Program-made: the position numbers and the translations under genes | Assembly: GCA_016930275.1 (NCBI GenBank) | Contig: JAFGHA010000096.1 | Location: 1 to 64,000, forward strand | Direction of reading: 5' to 3' | DNA from: Chitinispirillaceae bacterium | Lineage (GTDB): Bacteria; Fibrobacterota; Chitinivibrionia; Chitinivibrionales; Chitinispirillaceae | DNA: 64,000 nucleotides | Shown: piece by piece, positions 28,678-39,100 of the stretch | Position numbering within the stretch: position 1 is the stretch's first letter | How the letters are laid out: each line of letters starts with the position of its first letter | The notes under the pieces: model-generated | The model's database searches: none | Told to the model about the DNA's origin: nothing | What the model saw: only the letters and a program-made list of their open reading frames with translations

Positions 28678-31600
28678 ACGGTGGCGGCCGGCAGTCCCGC
28701 CGTACGGGTATGGATTGCTGGTGTGGGTATTCATTGTGACCGGCGCATGGGCCGGTTCGTCCACCCGTACTCTTTTCCCGCTTACCGGTGATGGCGTCGC
28801 CGATTCAAATATGGTCGCGACTGCCGGGGGTATCGGACTGGCGGTGGAGCGTGAAGCCACGATCAAGCTTCTAGGCGATTCCTTTCCAGCGTTTCCGTCA
28901 CCGTCGGTCTATTCCGATGTCAATACCGCGGCATTGGATTCGTTCTCCTTTTTCTGTGTCGATCCTTCCTTGCGCCGGGTAGTGGCGCAGGGGGTACGGT
29001 TGCAGCCAGACGGGATCGCGGTTATGGGGACGGCCGGGAAATTCTGTGATATCAATCCGGTTCCCAGCAACAGTTATCTTCACGTCGACAAGGGAGCGAA
29101 CGGCTGGTGCGCATCGTACGTCCAGAGTACCTCCGGAGCCAAACGGTACCTGCGGCTTTCCACGGGGTCGACCTACCTCAATGTCGATTCGGCGGTCACC
29201 CAGGGATGGCTGTTTCCGTCGCAGTGCACCTTCGCCGGCGATACTTTCCTTGTTGTCAATAGTGATGATATGGATACCGTCTGGCTCCGGAAAGTCTATG
29301 CCCGAGGTACGACCATTCAAGTCGCGACGAAGACGGTTGTTTCCACCGGAACTGATAATCACATGAACTGTTCGGTAGCGGTGGATGAAAATGGAATACT
29401 GCTTGTCGCATGGATCGTCGGAGGGCCGGTGACCAGCAAATTCCTGCACTACCGTTTTTTTAACGCGGACTTAACTCCTGGACCGGCGGACAGTCTTGCG
29501 CAACCGGTAAGTGAAACCTCCACTTTTTACAATTATGATGATGTATCGCTTGTGTCGTACGGTCCGGGGCGTTTCGCGCTGGTTTCATGGGACCAGAACG
29601 GTGTGCTTCTGAATCAGTTGCAGCTTGTCGGCAATGCGGTCCAGAAGACAACGACCCGGGTGATCAGTGGTACGGGATTCAAATTCTGCGCGACGGCAAC
29701 CAATACCAGACATCTGCTGGTTGCGACCTGGGGCGATCTGGACGGAAACGGTACCTCCGCTATCGAGGGAATTATATACAAGTTGACCAACTTTAATCTG
29801 GGAGAACCCGATACCATTTCATTTTCGGCTTCATCGGTTCCCATTCTGGTGCAGAGTGATTCAACGTTCAGCAGTGCACTCAATGCCGCAGTCGATGACT
29901 CCGGTACGTTCGCTCTCACCTGGCGAAACGGTGAAAAGGTCGGCGGGAGTATCTGGTCACATCGTTCGATTCGTTTCCGACAGGGGTTTTATACCTCTCC
30001 GGTTGATTCGCTGACCACCGGAGGTGATTCGATCTGGTTTGAACCGGCAGCGGTGACTTTGAGCAGTACCTCGTCGTGGTATACCGTGGATTCACTGCGT
30101 ACCGGAGCGACGGCAGCTTCCTGCAATACCGCTCCGTGGGTATCCTTTTCCGATGCGAATGTACTCGATGCTTCCCGGACCACCGATCGCTATTATCAGT
30201 ACCGTATTGCACTGGTCAGGACGACGGGCGGAATCATCGATTCACTCACCACGCCGAACCTCTCGGCTGTTACCGTGCCATGGAATCTTCAGCCGGCAAT
30301 CGACGGAATCGATTCCGTAAAAACGGGTGGTACCACCCGGACAAGTGTGGCATTCGGCGATACCGTTACGCTTCTTTCCCGCAATGATTCAGCACGGATC
30401 AGTCTGCGTGCGCATGACCGGGATAACGGTGAAACGGTGACGATCGCACTGTCGCAACCGTCCACTCCCGCCGATCGTGTTCTCACCGGTGGACCCGACT
30501 TCAGCACGGATCTGACCGTATTGCCGATTGACGTTTCGGACACGGTCGTTCACTGTTCACTGACCATCCATGATGATGATTCATGGGAGGGGGTCTCTCA
30601 TGTCATGTACCTGAAAAGCCGCAACAGCGTTCCGGAGTTGCGAGTGCGGATGCTCTTACATAATGGCAGTGAGAACGATACAATTGATTGCACCGGTGAT
30701 ACCGCGATCATGGTGGAGGCTGAAGATACCGTTGAAGTGTTCTATGCGGTATTCGACAGCAATGATGCCGGTGCCGTACGCGGATATATTGAATTTGACG
30801 ACGGCTCATCACGCGTGCGTCTGGACAGTGCAACCATGATGGAACCATCGGTATTCACCATGCGGGCGGATACCGCAGCACCTTCCGACACCATGCGATT
30901 TTACGCCATCGCGACCGATCCCGATACAACCGTATTCCTGCGGTTTGGAATTATGGTGAACCATCCGCCACGGATACGGATGGTGGTTTCCGGTGATGAT
31001 ACTCTTGATAACGGAGATACGTTGAATGTGGTGCTTGACGATACGACGGCGATCGTAATTACCGTTGATGATACGGATCTGGCTTTCGGTGATACGGTAT
31101 TCTGCCGGACCGATCTGGTCGGCATTCCCGATTCGGTGCGAAGCGATAATGCGTTGTGTACTCTTCATATCGTGCCTGATGACGATGACACCGTGGTGCG
31201 AATTGTGGTTGCCGATCGGAACAATCGAACCGAGAGCCTGACGGTGTATCTCGCTTTTCCATGGTATGCCACCGATTCCGTTATGAATCCGGGATATGCC
31301 GTCGAGAAACAGCGCTGTGCGGAAGGTATATCACTAATCGCGGGAAGCTCCGTCGGAGCGGCGGTTACCGTTCCGCTGCTCAATACCGGACGCAACAGGT
31401 TGTATCTCAACGGGCTGACTGTTGCCGGGAAACATCCGTCGTGGCTAACACTTATTATAAGCGGACCCGATACGTCGTTTACTCCCGATATCTCGGAAGA
31501 ATCGTTTGAAATGCCGCTGGCGCTTGAGACGGGAGATACCGCCCGATTACTGCTGCAGTTTGATGCTTCGGGGTGCATCGGCGACACGGTGGAGTGTGTC

Positions 31601-33229
31601 CGTGTGGTACTGTTCACTGACGATCCGCGTCACCGTACCGATACTTTCACGGTCTGCCTGGAGTATAATGACCTTCCACGTATCGTGTCGGTCAATCCAT
31701 ATTTCATCGCGGACCGACCCTACCGTCGGACGGCGAAGAAAGCCGCGTATGTATTTCCGCCGCACGCCGCGGTCGCGATCGTATTTTCCGAACCGATGGA
31801 CAGCGCGACTGCAGTTGAAGGCCTCACCCTGTACAGCGCCCTTGATAGACGGGCAACCACCCGTATAACGCCGATTCCCCTTGAATACGAGTGGCTGCAG
31901 GGGCATACGACACTTCATCTGATTCCTCATTACGCCGATCCAAGTCCGGCATTCGGTGTGCTTCCTCCCGAAGGATTGTTCATTCCCACCGATTCTCTGA
32001 TGCTGATACTGTCAAGCAATATGCTCGACCGGGCAACGACGCCGTCGGGGCCTAATGCACTGGACGTCGATCAGGACAACCGGCGGGATACCGGAGAAGA
32101 CACCGCATTCGGAATGCGGGTTGATCGCATCGATTTTACCGTTGCCGATATTACGCCGTTACCGGGTGATTCCGCGGTTGCGCGACAACCGGAGATCATT
32201 CTCACCTTCTCCTCGCCGATATATGCTGCCTCCGTTGACACGTCCCATCGTGGCAACCGTTCATTGCAGGTCACATCGATGTATGCGGCGGGTGACACGC
32301 TCGCGTTCCGGTCGGTCACGGTTGACGGTACCCGTGTCGTTTTTACCGGCGCATCGGAACTCTTTTACCGAGATTCACTTTCCTGCAACTACAGCAGTCG
32401 CTGGATTCTCGATCGTATGGGATTCGCCACCGACAATAACGGCGACGGGATTGACGCGACACTGTTCGATTCCATCTCTCATGAGGATGATCTGCAGTGG
32501 GGATACCGCATTAAAACGCTTTCGGTGAGTTCCGTCACTCCCGACAGCGGTTCGGTAACCAATGAGGTAAGCCCCCTCGTGACTATCCATTTTGATGACC
32601 GGTTGCCCCCGGGGGTGTTTGATACCGATACGTCAAAAGGAAACAGAAGTTTCAGAATCGGATCCGAACGAACGGGATGGTCATCGTTCACCCGCATACG
32701 GATTGCGGAGGACAGCATGAGTGTCAGTCTGCTGCCGCGGATTACCTTTTTCAGTAATGACAGTGTGTTCTGCAGGTTCAACGGGTTCTCTTCCGCTTTC
32801 AGATATTCGCGATCGTCAAACCTTCCCGATACCACGGGGCCGGTATTCAGTGCCTACTCATGGTCGTTTGAATCGGGAGAAATCGGTTTTTACACCTATC
32901 CCAATCCCTATAAACCGGGAGTGAATCCCCGCCACTGCTCCGACCGCGGGCCCTGCGGAATCTGGTTCAAAAACCTCCATACGCTCGGCAACAATCTGAG
33001 TGAAGTGGCCATCGCCGTTTTCAGCCAGACGGCGCATCCGGTGTTTGACAGCAGAAAATCAGGGCGTCGTATTCGTTTCGGTACCGGTGCCGGCGAGGAA
33101 CTGCCGCAATGGTTGTGGAATACCAGGAACAACCGGGGGGAGCCTGTCGCTACGGGGCTCTACCTGTATGCCGTTTACGATAGCGGTGGCAAAGTACTGC
33201 AGCGGGGGAAACTGATCATTGTCAGATGA
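28640..33229 (+). CDS. Giant exported surface protein with Ig-like domains and FlgD/T9SS-like C terminus
   Basis: A protein of about 1529 residues. The ATG at 28640 lies inside fliJ. It was chosen because it gives a basic N terminus followed by the hydrophobic segment 'YGLLVWVFIVTGAWAG', with AAGGAG 13 bases upstream; a GTG at 28580 is possible. The N-terminal half (to about residue 600) looks beta-rich, possibly a propeller. Later regions contain Asp/Thr-rich repeats and at least three SbsA/Big_5-type units such as 'AIVFSEPMDSATAVEG' and 'EIILTFSSPIYAASV'. The end, with 'YPNPYKPGVNP' and 'GLYLYAVYDSGGKV', is the FlgD-like sorting domain. The function is unknown. The overlap with fliJ implies co-transcription with flagellar genes. 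Confidence 0.8.
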   Translation: MMWRNRNISPPTERWRPAVPPYGYGLLVWVFIVTGAWAGSSTRTLFPLTGDGVADSNMVATAGGIGLAVEREATIKLLGDSFPAFPSPSVYSDVNTAALDSFSFFCVDPSLRRVVAQGVRLQPDGIAVMGTAGKFCDINPVPSNSYLHVDKGANGWCASYVQSTSGAKRYLRLSTGSTYLNVDSAVTQGWLFPSQCTFAGDTFLVVNSDDMDTVWLRKVYARGTTIQVATKTVVSTGTDNHMNCSVAVDENGILLVAWIVGGPVTSKFLHYRFFNADLTPGPADSLAQPVSETSTFYNYDDVSLVSYGPGRFALVSWDQNGVLLNQLQLVGNAVQKTTTRVISGTGFKFCATATNTRHLLVATWGDLDGNGTSAIEGIIYKLTNFNLGEPDTISFSASSVPILVQSDSTFSSALNAAVDDSGTFALTWRNGEKVGGSIWSHRSIRFRQGFYTSPVDSLTTGGDSIWFEPAAVTLSSTSSWYTVDSLRTGATAASCNTAPWVSFSDANVLDASRTTDRYYQYRIALVRTTGGIIDSLTTPNLSAVTVPWNLQPAIDGIDSVKTGGTTRTSVAFGDTVTLLSRNDSARISLRAHDRDNGETVTIALSQPSTPADRVLTGGPDFSTDLTVLPIDVSDTVVHCSLTIHDDDSWEGVSHVMYLKSRNSVPELRVRMLLHNGSENDTIDCTGDTAIMVEAEDTVEVFYAVFDSNDAGAVRGYIEFDDGSSRVRLDSATMMEPSVFTMRADTAAPSDTMRFYAIATDPDTTVFLRFGIMVNHPPRIRMVVSGDDTLDNGDTLNVVLDDTTAIVITVDDTDLAFGDTVFCRTDLVGIPDSVRSDNALCTLHIVPDDDDTVVRIVVADRNNRTESLTVYLAFPWYATDSVMNPGYAVEKQRCAEGISLIAGSSVGAAVTVPLLNTGRNRLYLNGLTVAGKHPSWLTLIISGPDTSFTPDISEESFEMPLALETGDTARLLLQFDASGCIGDTVECVRVVLFTDDPRHRTDTFTVCLEYNDLPRIVSVNPYFIADRPYRRTAKKAAYVFPPHAAVAIVFSEPMDSATAVEGLTLYSALDRRATTRITPIPLEYEWLQGHTTLHLIPHYADPSPAFGVLPPEGLFIPTDSLMLILSSNMLDRATTPSGPNALDVDQDNRRDTGEDTAFGMRVDRIDFTVADITPLPGDSAVARQPEIILTFSSPIYAASVDTSHRGNRSLQVTSMYAAGDTLAFRSVTVDGTRVVFTGASELFYRDSLSCNYSSRWILDRMGFATDNNGDGIDATLFDSISHEDDLQWGYRIKTLSVSSVTPDSGSVTNEVSPLVTIHFDDRLPPGVFDTDTSKGNRSFRIGSERTGWSSFTRIRIAEDSMSVSLLPRITFFSNDSVFCRFNGFSSAFRYSRSSNLPDTTGPVFSAYSWSFESGEIGFYTYPNPYKPGVNPRHCSDRGPCGIWFKNLHTLGNNLSEVAIAVFSQTAHPVFDSRKSGRRIRFGTGAGEELPQWLWNTRNNRGEPVATGLYLYAVYDSGGKVLQRGKLIIVR

Positions 33230-33272
33230 GTAATAGCAACGAGCGGACGCCGGGTATTCGAAAAAAAAATGA

Positions 33273-34208
33273 TTATCTGCGACTGTGAAGATCGCGATCG
33301 CTCCAGGCGAATTCACAGGAGGCCGGCACCGGATCGGACTGATCGATTCCCCGCTTGATGGCGATCACTTCGTCGATATTGTCAAGGAAAAGATCGACAA
33401 TGTCGGGGTCAAAATGTCTGCCCCGTTCATTCCTGATGATTTCACAGGATATATCGATCGGGTAGGGGTTTTTATAGGGACGGCGGGAAGTGAGTGCATC
33501 GAAGGTATCGGTGAGCGCCACGATACGGGCGGGAAGCGGTATTTCTTCTCCCGCGAGACCGTTCGGGTATCCGTTGCCGTTCCAGTGCTCATGATGGGAA
33601 AGGGCGATCGTCTGTGCGGTCTGCAGTACTGTTCCCCGCGCGTTTTCGAGAATCACCGCTCCGATGGTCGTGTGTGACTTGACGATGGAAAATTCATCGT
33701 CATCAAGTTTGCCGTTTTTAAGAATGATACTGTCGGGGATACCGATTTTACCCACATCGTGCATCGGAGCCGCATAGGAAATGTTGTCGATTTCCTGCCG
33801 GCTGAGACCTATTTTGCACGCGAGCATGGTGCAGTATCCGCTCATGCGGGATATGTGATTGCCGGTGTCCTTGTCCTTGTATTCCGATGCGAGTACGAGT
33901 CGGAATATCGTGTCACGATAGGCATCCTGCAATTCATTGTGCGCCAGTCGCAGGTCAGTGAAGGTCGTGCGAAGATCGGATGCATATTTGACAAGTTGTC
34001 CATTGGTACTGGCGAGTTCGCGCCGCTGTTTTTTCGAATGCTGAAACAGATGACTCAGTTCCCGGGCGTAGGTTTTGGACTGGGTCTGGGCTATTTCCAG
34101 TTCGGGTTCAAGTGAGCGGGTGTGTTCAACTTCCTTGAGAAAGAGTTCATGCCAGTAGGTGACATCGGCATCGTCGGAAGCATCGGCGGACCGATCGGGG
34201 ACGATCAT
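33273..34208 (-). CDS. HD-GYP domain phosphodiesterase, probably cyclic-di-GMP specific
   Basis: A 311-residue cytoplasmic protein. The N-terminal 110 residues form a coiled coil without a sensor domain. The C-terminal HD-GYP domain shows 'MHDVGKIGIPD', 'HHEHWNGNGYPNGL' and 'ARIVALTDTFDALTS', giving a full set of metal ligands. HD-GYP enzymes hydrolyse c-di-GMP to GMP. The start is ATG 34208, whose first bases form an ATGA overlap with the stop of the upstream response regulator; an earlier in-frame start would run through that gene. The two proteins probably work as separate output and receiver of one pathway. Confidence 0.9.
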   Translation of the reverse strand: MIVPDRSADASDDADVTYWHELFLKEVEHTRSLEPELEIAQTQSKTYARELSHLFQHSKKQRRELASTNGQLVKYASDLRTTFTDLRLAHNELQDAYRDTIFRLVLASEYKDKDTGNHISRMSGYCTMLACKIGLSRQEIDNISYAAPMHDVGKIGIPDSIILKNGKLDDDEFSIVKSHTTIGAVILENARGTVLQTAQTIALSHHEHWNGNGYPNGLAGEEIPLPARIVALTDTFDALTSRRPYKNPYPIDISCEIIRNERGRHFDPDIVDLFLDNIDEVIAIKRGIDQSDPVPASCEFAWSDRDLHSRR

Positions 34209-34576
34209 ACGGTGATTCCCAGGATGCTTTCCACTTTGGCGATGAGGTCGAGGGGACTGAACGGTTTGGACAGTACATCCGTCGCGCCGGCCGCCAATCC
34301 GTCTTTTCTGCGGTCGACTCGTGATCCTGTAAGTATGATTATCTGGCATGCTGCGGTTGCTGGAGAATTTTTAATCTGGCGGGTCGCTTCAATACCATCA
34401 ACGGTACCCGGCATGGAAATATCCATGATGATAAGATCGGGAATCCATTTTTTTGCCATTTCAACGGCCTTTGATCCACTCGATGCCTCGTAAACGGTAA
34501 ATTCTCCGATATCGAGCGTTGTTGCAACAAGTTGCCGTATTTCTTTGCAGTCATCTACGATGAGTACTTTTTTCAT
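34205..34576 (-). CDS. Single-domain response regulator (CheY-like receiver)
   Basis: A 123-residue stand-alone receiver domain. The acidic pocket is Asp8/Asp9, the phosphorylated residue is Asp52 in 'LIIMDISMPG', the threonine lies in 'IILTGS', and the lysine in 'VLSKPFSP'. There is no output domain. Its ATGA overlap with the HD-GYP gene suggests that it controls that enzyme in trans; in many bacteria the two domains are one polypeptide. The histidine kinase is not in the window. Confidence 0.93.
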   Translation of the reverse strand: MKKVLIVDDCKEIRQLVATTLDIGEFTVYEASSGSKAVEMAKKWIPDLIIMDISMPGTVDGIEATRQIKNSPATAACQIIILTGSRVDRRKDGLAAGATDVLSKPFSPLDLIAKVESILGITV

Positions 34577-35171
34577 AGACTACAATGCCGTTTCCCGTCG
34601 TTGTGCTCTCTGCTTCCCCGTGAAGATGACGTCGGGTGAGGGTAAATACTTTACGGATTTAAAATTCGTCCGTATCTAGTGTATCACCTGAGGGTACATT
34701 TTTCAAGCATTATTCCGATATCAGACAACTGTCAAAGACGGGTTTTGATAGGTGTAATCAACCCGGTTCTCTCTAACTTATGGTTCTATAATGAGTTCGC
34801 ATCGGGTGTTCCAAAAGAGGAGGTCACTTGGTGATTTCCACCGTTTTTCAGGATTTCGGGGAAAGAGTGGGTGGTCTGAGCATTTGAAATGTATTTTTTA
34901 CACCAACTTTGGTTACGGAACTTGATAATTTTTATTTTGCAGTCCCTGAAAACAACTGCGGGACCATTTCGGACGTTTTTTTTGCAGGAATTCGCCTGGT
35001 AGTAGAGTCATATTTCCTCCTGAATGGTTGCCGGGTGCGTCCATATGCCGGATGCGTCATGTGAAATATCTGAACCAGTCACGTATCAGATCATGTCGGG
35101 TTGCAGGAATTCACCCTGGGCGAAGCACGGGAAATTCCTGTCTTGAATGAACGATTATTTTCGGGAGTACC
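34577..35171. other. 595-base intergenic region
   Basis: No supported gene. The motif TTGCAGGAATTC followed by CGCCTGG or ACCCTGGG appears twice, near 34982 and 35102. A GTG with a strong GAGGAGGT site at 34816-34823 opens an 18-codon frame (34831-34887), too short to accept. The left part must hold the promoter of the response-regulator pair and the right part that of the HAD gene. Confidence 0.35.
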
Positions 35172-36131
35172 ATGTCAGAACTTGCTGAATTTGCCGGAAC
35201 ATTGCACGAGTCCTTGTGCACGGAATCCGGTCGTGTCCTGGAGCCGGTGAAATATCCGTCGACCGGCGAACGTCTTTACGAGGTACGTGCGGTTATCTGT
35301 GATGTTTATGGTACGCTGATTGATTACTGGCGTGATGAATTCGATGATCCTCAGAGAAAAGTGGCTGCGCTACACCGTTCTTTCAAGGCTGTGGCGGAGA
35401 AGTTCGGAATGACTGATGCACTTCTGTCAGCAAGTGCCGACGATCCTCCCGAGAAAACACTGTGTGATTTTTATCACGGCCTCATTACGCTCAAGCATGA
35501 GCAGGCCTCCCGCAAGGGAATTGCCTATCCGGAAATCATCATAGAACAAATCTGGGAACTTATCATCAGAATCCTCGAGCGGCACGGCTATTTCGGTGGC
35601 GATCAGGCTCAGATACGCGAAGCAGCGCGAAGAATCGCCTGGTTTTACAATGGCCATTCACTTGGTCGGGCGCTCTATCCCGAAGTAACCGACACCATTG
35701 CCGCACTTAAAAAGGATGGGGTCGTCTTCGGGCTCCTCTCGAACGCCCAGTTTTATACTCCTGTTGATCTGACACTGCTGATCCGGGAGCAGAGTGGTGG
35801 CCGGTTTGATGATTTTTTTGAGCTTTTTGAGGTTGATCTGACGTTTTTTTCTTATGAATATCAGGTTGCCAAACCGGATCGGCTCCTTTTCCGGAAACTT
35901 TATGATGCATTGTACGAATATCAGATACTTCCATCACAGACCGTATTTGTCGGTAATGATCTTGCGATCGATATCGCCCCGGCACAGCAGGCGGGTATGA
36001 AGACCGCCCTCTTTACCGGCGATCGCCGGAGCACGTTTTTGCATGATCTCGGAGGTGCGGTGGTTCCTGATATCACCTTTTCAGGATGGGCCGAATTGAC
36101 GGATAAACTCTCATTTCATTCGGAGGGATAA
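35172..36131 (+). CDS. HAD-superfamily hydrolase
   Basis: A 319-residue cytoplasmic phosphatase-like protein. Motif I is 'VICDVYGTLID', with the nucleophile Asp and a Tyr at +2, as in haloacid dehalogenase-type members. Motif II is 'FGLLSN', motif III 'VAKPDRLLF' and motif IV 'FVGNDLAIDI'. The insert between motifs I and II is long and helical, a C1-type cap. About 35 extra residues precede the domain. The substrate cannot be predicted. Its stop overlaps the start of the TPR gene (TAATG), so the pair is translationally coupled. Confidence 0.85.
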   Translation: MSELAEFAGTLHESLCTESGRVLEPVKYPSTGERLYEVRAVICDVYGTLIDYWRDEFDDPQRKVAALHRSFKAVAEKFGMTDALLSASADDPPEKTLCDFYHGLITLKHEQASRKGIAYPEIIIEQIWELIIRILERHGYFGGDQAQIREAARRIAWFYNGHSLGRALYPEVTDTIAALKKDGVVFGLLSNAQFYTPVDLTLLIREQSGGRFDDFFELFEVDLTFFSYEYQVAKPDRLLFRKLYDALYEYQILPSQTVFVGNDLAIDIAPAQQAGMKTALFTGDRRSTFLHDLGGAVVPDITFSGWAELTDKLSFHSEG

Positions 36132-39100
36132 TGATCAGACGGGTAGGGGTACTGGGACTGCTGACGATGGTGGTGCTCCCGTTGTATGCGGCGGAACTTG
36201 AATTCGAGTTTGACATCAACGATGAGAACGGGCTTCCCGCCGCACTTTCCAAGATGGTGGGCGAGGCCTACGAATGCAACAAACGGGGACTCGATGCACT
36301 GGAGAAAAAGCAGTACGATGCCGCACTTACAGCTTTCGGCGAGGCTCTGGAACTGCTTCCCGAATACAGCGATGCTGAGAACAACCGCGGTGTCGCCTAT
36401 TTCCGGCGCGGTAATATCGCCGATGCACAGAAAATCTGGGAAGCGCTCGCGGCACGGGATCCGAAATATGCGGTGGCAAGTTATAACCTCGGTCTCATCT
36501 ATCTTCACGAACGGCAATTCGAAGCGGCGCTGCGCCTGTTCGACCGGGCATTGAAAGCGAACGGGCGGTTTGTCGAGGCTCTCGTTCGGCGGGGAACCGT
36601 TTATCTTGAGATGGGGCGACGCGAGAAAGGCGTTGAAAATCTGAAAAAAGCGTATAAAATAGCTCCGACCCATTCGGATGCCTGGAGTTTTTACGCCTAC
36701 AGTCTTATCGCTTCGGGTGATACCGCAGAGGCGGAAAAAATACTGAAAAAAAACGTGAAGGATTCCCGTGCACTACGGATGCTCGGTAACCTCGAAAGCA
36801 CCCGTAACAATAACGCCAGTGCGGCCGATTATTTTTCCGAAGCAGTGGCGAAAGGTGCCGATCCGTCGATACTGGTGGATCTTGCCGCATCTCAGGCGGA
36901 ATCAGGAAAGTGTAACGAGGCGCTCGCAACACTTAAACAGTATTTCTCCCGTGACCGGAGTCCTTCGGCGGATGCGTTTCTCGCTGGCGGTATCGCCGCG
37001 AAAGAATGCGGGAAACTTGATCTGGCCCGCACGTACTTCGAGGATGGAGCTCGGAAGTTTCCCAATGATCCGATTCTCTCCTACAATCTCGGACAGATCT
37101 ATTTTCACCAGAAAAAGTTCGATCTTGCCGAGACCACGTGGGAAGGACTTTCCGACTCGCTGCAGGATCCGTCACTCCTCTATTTACGGGCACTTGCCGC
37201 CCGGAAAAAAGGCGGCCTGAAAACGGCGAAAGAACTGATCGAACGGGCGCTCGCGATGGACAACCGGGCGGAGTTCCATGATTTTCTCGGTGTTATTCAC
37301 CATCAGCTCGGGGACGACGCGAATGCCGAAGCAGAATTCCGCAAGGCGCTGGCGATCAACAGTGAATTGCGTAGTGCCCAGCTCAACCTCGCGCTGCTCT
37401 CCCGTAAGGGTGAGGATCTGGGTTCGGCAACCACCGCGCTGGAACGGCAGCTTGCAGCATGTAAAGGCGAAGAGTGTTCGGCACTCTCCTTTCAACTGGC
37501 GGTGCTCTACTACCATCGTAAAATGACGACCAAGGCGATTGAAGTGCTTTCGGCGGTGAAGGAAGATGATCGTGACGAACGGATTTACCGGCATCTGGCA
37601 CTGTTTTACCGTGAGCTGCAGGAGTGGGACAAGGCGATCGCATCGCTCGAAAACGCGGCAAAAAAACTGGTACTTGAACCGCAGACCGAATATGAACTCG
37701 CCGAGTCGTATCTGCTTGCCGGTTATCATTCCAAGGCGGTCGAACGGTTTCAGAAACTTATTCCCCGATGGAATGAGAATCCCTGGCGTCTGTACTATCA
37801 GATGGGCTATGCCTGGCTGGAGCAGAACAATCTTGGCGAAGCGCAGAAATGTTTCGAGCGCAGTATAAAAAGTAAATCAAAGAACGTTGCCGCCCGCGGG
37901 TTGCTGGCGTTCGTGCTCAACCGCAAGGGAAATGTAACCGAGGCGCGTACCCTCTGGGAGAAAAACCTCAACGATGATCCCGACAACCCGACACTCAGGA
38001 TCAATATGGGACTCTCGCTTGAACGGGATAAACGGTATGCGGAAGCGCTCGATTATTACAAAAAAGCGGCTCAACTCGCTCCGGAGAACAAGGAAGTACA
38101 GATAAATATCGGAAACGCCTATTCGGGAATGGGACGTTATACCGATGCGATAAGTGCGTATTCCCGTGCACTCGACACACCGAAACGAAACCTGGCGGCC
38201 TATAATATCCTGATCGTTGCGGTAAAGAAAAAAGACAAGGATCGTGCCGGAAGGATGCTCGGTATTCTCGAGAAAGAGTTTTCGTCGTCACCCTTTACAA
38301 AACGGGCAATTGCCGAGATGGCGCTCTGGAACGGTGATACCACGAAAGCGCAGAAAACGCTGGAAACCCTGAGTGACAAGGAAGAGGCCGACTGGCTTGC
38401 GCTTGCGAGAATCTATGCAGGACGCCGGATGGTAAAAAAGGCTGTGACGTGTCTGCAGAAAGTGCCGGATAATGATTCCTGGAAGAGCGAGATTGCCGGA
38501 GTCAGAGCACAGATAGCCTTTGCTGAGGGACATTTTGACAGGGCGATGAAACTGATGCGTGATGGCGGGGACACGACCTTTGCGGCACAATATAACCTCG
38601 CTCTCATCGCCTATCAGGCCAGGCAGTTCGGACCGGCACTCGAAATGGCGAAACGTCTCAGCCGCAGCGCTTCGGGGGCCGACCGGATCGACGTCTGCCG
38701 TATCGCCGGAAACGCGGCGTTTTCCCTTAAAAAATGGGACGAGGCGCGGCAATGGTATCTCCAGCTCTCCAGTACCGATGGCGGGAATGCGATTGTCCAG
38801 TACAATCTGGCTGTCGCCTTCTACAATCTGAACAACATCGATGATGCCTGGAAATATTACCAGCGGGCGCAGAAAATCGACTCCTCCATCCGGAACAAGG
38901 ATATCGAACTGCGGTATCGTCAGAAAAAAGGTGCAGCTGCAGTTGATTCAATTTCGGTACTCGACAGTACCGATGCCTGGTACAACAGGGCGGTAGAACT
39001 GCAGCAGCAGGGGAGTGACAGTGCCGCCGAAAAACTCTACAAGAAGGTGCTCAGGAAAGATGCCGCTTACAGTCTGGCATGGAACAATCTTGGTGCCATT

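Noticed and set aside
34831-34887. 18-codon GTG frame behind a strong GAGGAGGT site
   Set aside because: It is too short and lacks attenuator structure. The ribosome-like sequence can occur by chance; worth recalling only if a transcript is found here.
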